Assembly (NCBI GenBank): GCA_022376925.1
Contig: JAIOJX010000004.1
Span: forward strand, 173,381,501 to 173,445,500
Length of the DNA: 64,000 nucleotides
Reading direction: 5' to 3'
Source: Tragulus kanchil
Taxonomy: Eukaryota > Chordata > Mammalia > Artiodactyla > Tragulidae
Both the position numbers and the translations under genes were made by a program. The notes below the pieces were generated by a model. The model was given only the letters and a program-made list of their open reading frames with translations, searched no databases and had not been told where the DNA came from. Positions 56,386 through 64,000 of this stretch are shown here, one piece after another; position 1 is the first letter of the stretch, and every line of letters begins with the position of its first letter.

Positions 56386-57547
56386 AAGAGATAAGCCACA
56401 ATGTGTAAACAATACTCTAAAAAAAAAAAAAAAAAAAAAGAACTAGGCAAGAGGGGAGACACGTCGGGCGCCGGGCAGCCCGGGTCGGCCTCCCTGGTCC
56501 TCAGCAGCGCGGGGATAAGGGAACGGGCTCTGGTGGGGCAGGAGGCCTGCGCGCACGGCTGGAATCAGGCTGTGCCGGGGAGGGGGGCGCGGGTACGCAG
56601 CAGGTGCTCAGTCCATGCGACCCACTCGTCACTGCAGGTCTGGCGGGACGGCGGGCGCCTGCAGGTGTGCCGTTTCGTCCCAGTTGAGAAACGCCGAGGT
56701 CCAGAGAAGCCCCGGGAGGGCCGCAGCGGGGCTCACGCGCGGCTGGCTGGCTTCCGGGGCAGCACCCCCACGCCGGCCTCCCCGCCCACGGGCGCCCTCC
56801 ATGGTCCCGCCAGGAGGCCTCGCTGCCCCCGCAGCCCCTGAGGAATCCCGGGACCCAGGACCCTCCCCGGGCATCTGTACTGACCACATCCGTCAGGATG
56901 AGCGAACGCCTTCCGCTCTCCAGTGGCACGGGCCGGCGTATCGAACGTGGGCTTCGCCATGATATACCAGGCGGGGAAAGGAAAACTATCAATAAAACGC
57001 AAATTCTACAAGGCTCCGGGTTAATTCACGACCTGCTCTCTCCCCTCGCTGTTTATAACACGGCATCGCTCACTGTCTCCAAGACGAGACGCCCCGCTTC
57101 TGCGTGAAGAGGTGAGCCCCGCGCGGCGACCGCGACACGCCCGCCTCCGTCTATCGCCGGGAGCGCAGGACGACCAAAGTGCGTAATAAAGGCAGTGGGC
57201 ACTGACGGGGGAGCACTTGGGCTCCGTTTCAAGGCTGCTAACCTTTCACTGCAGGAGTCAGAGGCGGCTCGGAGACCCACTCTTTCTGCGTCCTGCGGAA
57301 AGCCCAGCCGGGGTCTGACCGGTGAGGGGCGCGCTGGCCGTGAGGACGGCGGCCAGCCCCCGGCAGCGTGGGGACAGAAGACGTGTCCTCCTCTTCTCTG
57401 CCACTCCCCTCCGACCCTCGGGTGGAACCTCTGCTCTGCCTGCCCTGCCTCCCCACTCCTAAGCTCACCCCTACGCTCACGGCCGACAGCCCCGGACCCA
57501 GACTGGAGCATCAGAAGATGGCCACTCCTTAAAGTATTTACTTTCTG

Positions 57548-57657
57548 TCTTATTTTTGGCCGCACTGTGTGGTCTGTGGGATTGGTCAGTTCCCTGACCC
57601 TGGGCTCTCGCTAGGGAGAGCAGAGCACCCTCACCACCGGACGACCAGGGAGCTTCC
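57548..57657 (-). mobile_element. CHR-1-like SINE, minus orientation
   Basis: TTTTTGGCCGCACTGTGTGG, ending CCACCGGACGACCAGGGAGC. Confidence 0.82.
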
Positions 57658-57698
57658 TGAAGTATTTATGGATGGACGGATGGCCAGGGCAGGGGTGG

Positions 57699-57897
57699 CT
57701 TCCCAGGTGCCGCGATGGCCAGTGCAGACGCCGCAGGAGACCTGGCTTGATCCCTGGGTCAGGAAGGTGCCCGGAGGAGGGCGTGGCCACCCGCTCCAGC
57801 GTTCTTGCCTGGAGAATCCCACGGACAGAGGAGCCTGGCGGGCTGCCGTCCACGGGGTCACAGAGGGTCAGACACGACTGAAGCGACTTTGCGTGAA
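57699..57897 (+). mobile_element. Bov-tA SINE
   Basis: GGCTTCCCAGGTGCCGCGAT, TTGATCCCTGGGTCAGGAAG, tail TCAGACACGACTGAAGCGAC. Confidence 0.92.
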
Positions 57898-57915
57898 CAC
57901 ACGCACACATGTGTG

Positions 57916-58031
57916 ATTTTGGCCTCACTACATACTGCAGCACGTATGATCGTAGTTCCCCAGCCAGGGGCTGGACCTGTGCCCCTGCACTGGAGGCGCA
58001 CAGCCTTTCCCGCTGGGCCGCCAGGAAGTCT
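57916..58031 (-). mobile_element. CHR-1-like SINE, minus orientation
   Basis: TTTTGGCCTCACTACATACT, ending CGCTGGGCCGCCAGGAAGTC. Confidence 0.82.
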
Positions 58032-58509
58032 CTCCCTAGAAGATCTACGTCAGTACCCTCTGGAGACGTGAAATCCTACAATGCTCCCATCTGGCCAAAT
58101 ACCCAGTTCCTCAGGTAATAATGAGAGATCACTCAACGTTACTTTTGACCAGACTCTCTAGCTCTGGCCATGCCTGGATGGTCCTGATGCTCAGCAGGTT
58201 GTCGGGCGGGGTGGGGGGGTGCCCTGGGAGGAGAATCGGGAGAAGCCCTTGGTGGGGGTACGTCTGGTCCACCTGAAGAGGACCCCTTGTCGGCGGGCGG
58301 TCCTGTCATGAGCCACCGCCCGGAGGAGCCAAAGGGGTTCCAGGTTCCGAGCTGTGCCCAGGTCCTCTGGTCACAGACGCACATGAACCTGAGTTAGGGG
58401 CGAGTGGACAAAGCCGGACGCCAAGGTGAGGCCCGGGAGGAGGGAGTGGAGCACTGGCCCTCGGGGAGAGAACGCTGGAGTCCGCTCTCCTGAAAGGTCA
58501 CGGGCTTAC

Positions 58510-58564
58510 CTGGGCTCGGACGGGACGCACAGCCTGGCCTCGCTCGCGGCGGGGGGCGGGCCAT
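58510..58564 (-). CDS. ARHGAP8: Candidate alternative first exon of ARHGAP8
   Basis: On the minus strand an ATG in strong context (GTGCCATGGC) opens 18 codons (MARPPPRARPGCASRPSP) plus one base, ending at a consensus GTAAGC donor. The leftover G fits GG GAG GAC of the 54265-54352 exon to continue GEDRFGRR in frame. The GC-rich surroundings suit a promoter. This is a prediction from signals and phase only; the 5' border is unknown. Confidence 0.35.
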
Positions 58565-58879
58565 GGCACTTCTGAGCCCCCGCTATGGCGCAAAGGCCGG
58601 CTCCTACGAGACAGCGCCCGGATGCCTCCCTCTACACCGCCCACCGGCTGTGCCTCTGGGAACCCCGACCAACAGGCGGCCGTGTGAGATGCCGCGCGGT
58701 GTGGCCCCGAGTCCTCGGGAAACGCTGAAGTGACTGGAGAGCCTCCCCTCTGGCCAGCTGCTGGCGCGGGCGGCTCCCGGCTGGGTCTGGCAGGGGCTGG
58801 CTGCCTTCGGTGAGCTGCAGCCTAAGGGGCTCCTCAATGAACGAAGCAGCCCACGTAATTCCGACCGGCGCGCTCTACA

Positions 58880-59420
58880 GACCCTGCCTAGGGGCCGCCC
58901 GGCGCGCGGGGTGAGGCTGGGCGGCGGCGCCGTGTGCGCGGTCGGGACACGGCGGGCACGTCTGCTCTGCTCGGGGCGCGGCCCCGCCCAGCCCGCACAC
59001 ACGCCCAGCCCTCGGGAAGGCGGAGGGACCGGCCACCCGCGGACTCACCGGCCACCCGCAGGATGCCGTGCCGGGCCACGTCGTAGAAGGGGTGCTGTCG
59101 GCTCAGCTCGGGGTCCGGGGCCGCCGTGGGCGCCGTCGAGGGCCTCGTCCTGGCACCCAGTGCGGCGGCCACCTCCTCGTCTCTCCGGAGCTCTGCGGCA
59201 GGCGACACGGAGTGGAGACGTGGCTGCGCTTCCGAGGACGGAGGCCGGCGAGGGGGCCGCCTCCTCTCCAGGGTGTGCCCGCTGGCCCGTCTCTGCGGCG
59301 CCAGCACGCCGTGCCCGCTCAGCGCGCAGCTCCACGGGCAGAGCAACGTGGACCGGGGAGCGGGAGCAACGAGGGCGCAGAGGCGCCGCCGCCCTGAGGC
59401 CACACGGCTACCTGCAGCCA
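58880..59420. promoter_or_regulatory. ARHGAP8: CpG-rich island over an ARHGAP8 exon
   Basis: Dense CpG (for example GCGGCGGCGCCGTGTGCGCG) around and upstream of the exon at 59049-59192, just upstream, in gene sense, of the candidate first exon. Could be an internal promoter. Confidence 0.4.
59049..59192 (-). CDS. ARHGAP8: ARHGAP8 exon 'HPFYDVARHGIL'
   Basis: 144 nt, acceptor CTGCCGCAG and donor GTGAGT. In frame: LRRDEEVAAALGARTRPSTA, PTAAPDPELSRQ, HPFYDVARHGILRVAG. The last part matches human ARHGAP8 HPFYDVARHGILQVAG. Where the human protein is remembered to start (MAGQDPALS), this sequence has TAAPDPELS, with ACG in place of ATG, so translation must begin upstream. Confidence 0.88.
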
Positions 59421-60255
59421 GGTGTGGACCTGTACCTGACTTCCCAGCTCCGCATTCTGACTCAGGCCCTTCCCGGGGGACGCCAGCACCGGCGGGCGGC
59501 AGGAGGCCGTGGCTGGGGCTAAGGGCGGAAACCAGGCTCGCGGTGCTGTGAGGCCGGAAGCCAGGGCAGCCTTCCAGAGCCTAGCTTTAGTACAGCAGGT
59601 TCCTTCATACAGAACACATCTAGGTTCCCTCAGAAACGTTTCCAGCTGGAAAGAGAACGCGAACTTCAAGTTTCAGCTGAGGGCTGACTCAGGTCCCCAG
59701 GTACACGGGGATGAAGAGCGGGACTCCCAAATCCTCGTCTCCCGGACACTCGGCTCACTGGGAACTGAGACGAAGCGAGTGAAGAGGAGGCCACCCCGGA
59801 CTGGGGTGGGCCTGGCATCCAGTGGCACAGACACCCAGCGAGAGCCACGCAAAGACGGCGGCAGAGACCCGAGGGACGTGGGCACCAGCCCAGGAAGAGC
59901 TGCAACCGCCGGGAGCTGGGAGAGGCAGGAAGGACCCTCTCCCGGAGCCTCCGGAGCCCCGCCGACACCCTGACTTTGGACGTTCAGCCTCCAGAACTGA
60001 GACGGAATGCATCTCTGCTGTGGGCTCAAAGCTCACGGTGAAGGGACGACCTCCCGGGAAACTGAGACAGTCGGCCGGCCTCCCGAGGCCGAGCCGCTGA
60101 GGCCCGACGGCGGGCTCCGGGGAGGCAGCACCGACCCAGCTCTCAGGCGTGCTCCGTGGCGAGGCGGACCCGTGTCCATGGAGGGTCAGCCGCCTCTTTC
60201 CACAGGGCCAGGGTTTCTGAGCCACACACACACGTGACCTATGAAAGTCAGCGTG

Positions 60256-60570
60256 TGGGCTTCCCTGGTGGTCCAGTGGGTAAGGACACCGCCTTGCAGT
60301 GCAAGGGGCGCCGGTTCGATCCCTGGCCTGGGAAGATCCCACGTGCCGCGGAGCGGCTGGACCCATGTGTCCAATCACCGAGCCGGAGCTCTGGAGCGCA
60401 TGCGCCCAGAGCCAGTGCTCTGCAACAACAGAGGCCACTGCGATGGGAGGCCCACACGGGCCAAAGAATAAAGATGGATGAAAATAAATACATGAAAGAC
60501 CAATAGAAGTGGCCCGCCCGCCCCCCTCCCTCCCCAACCCGCCTCCCCGCCTAAAAAATGTAGAAAAAAA
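60256..60570 (+). mobile_element. CHR-type SINE
   Basis: GGGCTTCCCTGGTGGTCCAG head, GCGCCGGTTCGATCCCTGGC, TGGAGCGCATGCGCCCAGAG, with an A-run end. It lies within 70 bp of the donor of the 60637-60756 exon. Confidence 0.93.
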
Positions 60571-60636
60571 AAAGTCCATGTGTGCCCACGACCTCCTTCT
60601 CCCGGGACGGGGCTGCAGTAAGAGAACACACGTTAC

Positions 60637-60756
60637 CTATCTCAGCCAGCTCCTCGAAGTCCAGCCTGGCCATGCTCTCCTGGACAGGCGCGCAGCCCGG
60701 GGGCACCGTCCGGACGCCGCCTCCTGAGGGTCCGGGCGTGGAGTCCTTCCGCCACC
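60637..60756 (-). CDS. ARHGAP8: ARHGAP8 5' exon 'MARLDFEELAEI'
   Basis: Acceptor TCTCCCTCAG and donor GTAACG. The frame is open across the exon; an ATG at 60673-60671 starts MARLDFEELAEI, whose last base G joins AG of the next exon (Glu, LRRDEEV). Upstream codons (WRKDSTPGPSGG and so on) would be coding in a longer or readthrough transcript. The exon is supported by phase and signals; its start codon use is inference. Confidence 0.65.
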   Translation of the reverse strand, partial: GGGRTPRPDPQEAASGRCPRAARLSRRAWPGWTSRSWLR

Positions 60757-61831
60757 CTGAGGGAGAAGCACAGGGAGCCGGGGGGCAGCTGGCCAAGGGC
60801 CGAGCTTGAGGAGCCGAGGGACGCCCTTCACGTGGCCGTGTGCTGTGTAACTCTCCCCCTCGACAAAGAAAACTCGGCTACGGCTGATTTTCCGGGACCT
60901 CAGGTCACCTTTGTGTTTGCTGTTCGGCCCGCCTCGCAGACCCCCCACCCTGTCGTGGGAAACTGGCCCCTGATGAACCACTCGAGGTGCCTGGAGCCCG
61001 GCTCCTGGACATCCTGGCGTCCACCCACGTGTGGGCCTGTGTCTGACCGCAGGTCCTGCCCACTGAGGAGGGCACCTGATGGGGCACCCCACCCCAACAG
61101 CCCCGCGTCCCGGAGAGTGGAGCCGAGGGCAGTGAGGGGGTGGGGGCGGGGTGAGCACAGCAGCTCCGGGGCTGACCCACTCCAAGGTCGAGCGTCCCTG
61201 TCCCCCGAGAGATCCCCAGCTCGCCCCTGTACCCACTCCACGGAGCGGGTAACTGAGGCCAGCCGCGACCACCGAGCACGGCTCATGGCTGCACGGCAGG
61301 CGGTCACACCTCTAGCCCAGAGCTGCCACCTGGGTAGCCTGTGCCCAGGACACCGCTTCAAAACCTGGGCAACCTTTACATTCGTGCCCAAATGATGGAG
61401 GACGATCGTGCACAGGAAGGAACGACGTACGGACCCCCGCTACGTCACGGATGAGCCGGGAAGACAGAACGCCCAGGGAAAGAGGCCAGTCCACCGGCGA
61501 CAGCCTGCGTCCACAGGGTGAGTCCACTGTAGAAAGGTCTAGAACAGCCAATGCCATAGAGACAGAACCGATCACTGGTTAACACGGGGGCGAACAGAGG
61601 CGACAGGAAACTGGGGTGCAGTCCAGAAGAGGCCCAGCGGCGGCCCAGCGCAGACGCGTGTGGCCGCCCACCCCCGGGACCACACGAGAGTGCCGATCCA
61701 CACGCTGGGGACTGCACGTCAGCTGAGTCGTGTCTTAGTGAAGGCGCTGTCAGATACCAACAAAGCAGGGCGAAACACTCCACATCCAGTTGGTCTAGTT
61801 TTGGGGTTTCTTTTCCCCATCAGGCCCCTTT
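60757..61831. other. Unique sequence upstream of the ARHGAP8 5' exon
   Basis: GC-rich, no recognisable gene or repeat. It would be an intron if further 5' exons lie to the right. Confidence 0.5.
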
Positions 61832-61981
61832 TTTAAATTTATTTACATCCATCTTTATTCTCAGGCCTGTGTGGGCCTCCCATCGCAGTGGCCTCTCTTG
61901 CTGCAGAGCACTGGCTCTGGGCACATGCGCTCCAGTGCGCTCGCTCATAATTGGACACACGGGTCCAGCTGCTCCGCGGTC
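61832..61981 (-). mobile_element. CHR-type SINE fragment, minus orientation
   Basis: TTTATTTACATCCATCTTTA, GTGTGGGCCTCCCATCGCAG, stopping at AGCTGCTCCGCGG, so the tRNA-like head is missing. 61,982-62,385 is unique, with nothing recognised. Confidence 0.88.
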
Positions 61982-62779
61982 CAAAAGGGCTCATTGAGAA
62001 TAAAGCTCACTCATCACACGGGAAATTCCCAAGGTCCTAGGAGCTTTGTGTCAGGAGCTGGGGACAAGGACCAAAGATAGATGCGTCTCATACAAGAGCC
62101 CTCACCTGCAGGGCGAGCCTGGTTCATCCTTCTGTTACCAGAGCTCCCTCTTTCCAGCCGCGTGTCAGGCTCCTCCTCCACACCCTCCCAGCCTCTGGAC
62201 CCATCGCTCTCGCCCAGGACCCGCTGCTCCGGCTCGGGGAGCGTGGGTGCCAAGGAGTCACCAGCCTCGCGAGGCCGCCGTGGCTAGAGTGGGGACCCGG
62301 GCAGGTGCCACGTGGCCAGCCCGCAGAAGAGGCTTCTGATGGTGCTAATTACAATTCATAGCAAAATGGCTTGTTGCTATAAAACTATATTCGCTCATGA
62401 CACTCATAGACGTGTGCAGCAATTATCCTAATGCCACAGTTACAAACGATCACCTGCTCACCTCGGGCAAACGAGCGCCAGGCAGTGGGCGGGTGCACAC
62501 GGCCAGAGCCCACACCCCGTCTCCCCGCTCAGGATGCGGCGCTGATGAAGGGCTCTGTGGGGATGAGGGGCGGGCTCGGGGCCATCCAGGGAGGGCACCC
62601 AGAGAGCAAGGGGCTGGCCCAGGGTCCCGCCAGGGCAGGGGTACAAGTCCGGGCAGGAAGGGAGGGGTTGAGAAGGTGGCCACCCCCAAGCCGGGTCCCA
62701 GCGCGGCGCAGCCTTAAGGAGCTCATCTCAGACCAGAGCACCCCCGACCCCAGCCTCTGCTCCAGCCACATAGCTCTCG

Positions 62780-62862
62780 GGCTTGTGCCTCAAACGGCCA
62801 GGCGGTTCTTGCCTCCGGGCCTTCAACAAGCCGTCCCCTCTACCGGGAACACACAGCTACTG
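62780..62862. mobile_element. L2-like fragment
   Basis: TTGCCTCCGGGCCTTCAACA followed by AGCCGTCCCCTCTACCGGGA resembles the common L2 segment (gcctcagggcctttgcac...ccctctgcctggaa). Second copy near 63,920. Confidence 0.5.
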
Positions 62863-63047
62863 CAGGAAGTCAGCGATCCGGCTGTTTCCTGTTATTACCA
62901 TTGGTTCAAGTTCACTTCAGTCATTCAGCCTGCTCACTGGCCTCCTTGGAAATCAACGTGGGATCCACAGGCCCCATAACTCTCCCCTCCACCCTGAGAT
63001 CCTCCTGTGTAGGAAGATCCGGTTACAGTTTCGCCAGTTCAGATAAA

Positions 63048-63108
63048 GACTTTCCCTCTGGAAGAAAAGCTATGACAAACCAAGACCACATATTAAAGAG
63101 CAGAGACT
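63048..63108 (+). mobile_element. Short BovB fragment
   Basis: GGAAGAAAAGCTATGACAAA and ATATTAAAGAGCAGAGAC match the BovB stretch seen in the other BovB copies (reads GRKAMTNQDHILKSRD). Confidence 0.8.
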
Positions 63109-63164
63109 CGCGCCGCGGCCCTTCCTCGGGGGCACAGCCCTCTGCCTGACGTGAACGCTCCCCG

Positions 63165-63525
63165 CAGCCACCACTGTCGGCCTTCAGAAGGGCCAACAGG
63201 GGACTGGCCTTCAGCCTGAGCCGGGAAATCCAGCTGGAGACCAATAAGCAATACGCCGCTGACCTGGAACAAATCCTGACCCAGGGGATCACCAGCCAGG
63301 GCCGTGAGGATGCAGGCCGGCCCCAGCCCGGACGAGAGGACCTCCAGAACTGGCTCAAGGAGGGCATGGTGCTGTGTGAGCTGGTGAATGGGCTTCACCC
63401 CGGGGGGCAGGCCCCAGGGAGGAAGATCCAGGCCTCCACCATGGCCTTCAAGCAGATGGAGCAGATCTCCCAGTTTCTGCAGGCAGCCGAGCGCTACAGA
63501 ATCAATACCACCGACATCTCCCAGG
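63165..63525 (+). pseudogene. TAGLN2: TAGLN2 (transgelin-2) retrocopy, truncated
   Basis: Intron-free plus-strand sequence reading RANRGLAFSLSREIQLETNK, then QYAADLEQILTQGITSQGRE, GRPQPGREDLQNWLKEGMVL and KIQASTMAFKQMEQISQFLQ, ending AAERYRINTTDIS. This is the N-terminal half of transgelin-2 through most of its calponin-homology domain, more like TAGLN2 than TAGLN. The start codon is AGG instead of ATG, and several conserved residues are changed. Preceding ~25 bp looks like 5' UTR. It stops at 63525 at the duplication joint, not at a biological end; the rest should lie beyond the window. No evidence of expression; it lies next to a BovB piece, the LINE type most likely active when it was made, though L1 is the usual source of retrocopies. 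Confidence 0.88.
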
Positions 63526-64000
63526 TATATTCGCTCATGACACTCATAGACGTGTGCAGCAATTATCCTAATGCCACAGTTACAAACGATCACCTGCTCA
63601 CCTCGGGCAACGAGCGCCAGGCAGTGGGCGGGTGCACCGGCCAGAGCCCACCCCGTCTCCCGCTCAGGATGCGCGCTGATGAAGGGCTCTGTGGGGATGA
63701 GGGGCGGGCTCGGGGCCATCCAGGGAGGGCACCCAGAGAGCAAGGGGCTGGCCCAGGGTCCCGCCAGGGCAGGGGTACAAGTCCGGGCAGGAAGGGAGGG
63801 GTTGAGAAGGTGGCCACCCCCAAGCCGGGTCCCAGCGCGGCGCAGCCTTAAGGAGCTCATCTCAGACCAGTGCACCCCCGACCCCAGCCTCTGCTCCAGC
63901 CACATAGCTCTCGGGCTTGTGCCTCAAACGGCCAGGCGGTTCTTGCCTCCGGGCCTTCAACAAGCCGTCCCCTCTACCGGGAACACACAGCTACTGCAGG

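Larger units (their letters stand above)
25029..60756 (-). other. ARHGAP8: ARHGAP8 (BPGAP1) gene
   Basis: Twelve minus-strand exons follow mammalian ARHGAP8: 60637-60756, 59049-59192, 54265-54352, 46868-46999, 45005-45091, 40621-40719, 39360-39470, 31720-31793, 30432-30509, 29704-29833, 27251-27354 and 25071-25361. All splice phases fit; from the ATG at 60673 one copy of each gives 1374 nt after discounting a 1-base insertion in 29704-29833. The product has an N-terminal BCH/SEC14-like domain, a proline-rich SH3-binding linker and a RhoGAP domain that stimulates GTP hydrolysis by Rho GTPases at the cell periphery. Nine exons have a second, tandem copy, which I regard as assembly error. Introns hold many SINEs, L1 and BovB; stretches 29054-29703, 30510-31650, 42881-43964, 49078-49949, 54781-56039, 58032-58509 and 59193-60255 show only unique sequence. 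A PRR5-ARHGAP8 readthrough gene exists in human; upstream exons would lie to the right. Confidence 0.93.
62386..64000. repeat. Tandem duplication 15 (1.14 kb; right copy cut by window end)
   Basis: Unit 62386-63525 restarts at 63526 (TATATTCGCTCATGACACTC). The first ~150 bp of the right copy lacks several single bases (CAACGAGC for CAAACGAGC, CACCGGCC for CACACGGCC). The left unit contains the TAGLN2 pseudogene, which is cut by the joint. Confidence 0.95.

Noticed and set aside
14789..60570. tRNA-like GGTTCGATCCC boxes as tRNA genes
   Set aside because: All lie in heads of tRNA-derived SINEs with SINE bodies and A-rich tails; no cloverleaf checked and none expected.
3300..64000. Evenly sized ~1.1 kb direct repeats as a new amplification system or satellite
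   Set aside because: Unit contents are unrelated between sites, joints show degraded read-end sequence, and one copy is often frame-broken. No shared motif was found at the joints beyond a few bases of overlap.
1..64000. CRISPR arrays, bacterial operons, prophage or insertion sequences
   Set aside because: The DNA is mammalian; no regularly spaced short repeats with unique spacers and no prokaryotic gene organisation were seen.

Overview
This is vertebrate nuclear DNA from a ruminant (cattle, sheep, goat or a relative). It has split exons with GT/AG borders, is GC-rich, and is dense in ruminant interspersed repeats: Bov-tA/BOV-A2 SINEs ending in a GTCGGACACGACTGAGCGAC-like tail, CHR-type tRNA-derived SINEs, BovB (RTE) LINE remnants, L1, an Hsmar1-like mariner and a solo retroviral LTR. 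There is no operon structure, and most long ORFs are GC-driven shadows.

Layout. (1) 1 to about 10,540, plus strand: the 3' part of PHF21B. Six coding exons (211 codons plus stop) encode the PHD zinc finger and the C-terminal coiled-coil tail, followed by a ~1.7 kb 3' UTR. (2) About 10.5-25.0 kb: intergenic DNA holding SINEs, a solo LTR and one AT-balanced unique block. (3) About 25.0-60.8 kb, minus strand: ARHGAP8 (BPGAP1). Twelve exons, traced by conserved protein sequence and matching splice phases, give the BCH/SEC14-like domain, a proline-rich linker, the RhoGAP domain and the stop. One exon copy each sums to 1374 nt (457 codons plus stop) if one 1-base insertion is discounted. (4) About 60.8-64.0 kb: upstream sequence with a degenerate TAGLN2 retrocopy. 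PHF21B and ARHGAP8 are tail to tail, which as I recall is also the arrangement on human 22q13.

The outstanding feature is structural. At least 16 places carry a head-to-tail duplication of 1.05-1.18 kb (pattern A-B-B-C), covering roughly half of the window and duplicating exons of both genes, introns, UTRs and repeats alike. Copies are nearly identical, differ mainly by small indels, and the differences and garbled filler cluster at the start of the right-hand copy. Two duplicated exons are intact in only one copy. I read these as false duplications from unmerged contig or read ends, not biology. Removing one copy of each would shorten the window by roughly 17 kb.

I see no new biological system. 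The most interesting biological leads are an in-frame candidate alternative first exon of ARHGAP8, loss of the human-type ARHGAP8 start codon, a TG...CA solo LTR with ~50-bp internal repeats, and a possible conserved noncoding block with TCF/LEF-like sites. The two genes are unrelated in function: PHF21B is a chromatin reader and ARHGAP8 a Rho GTPase regulator.
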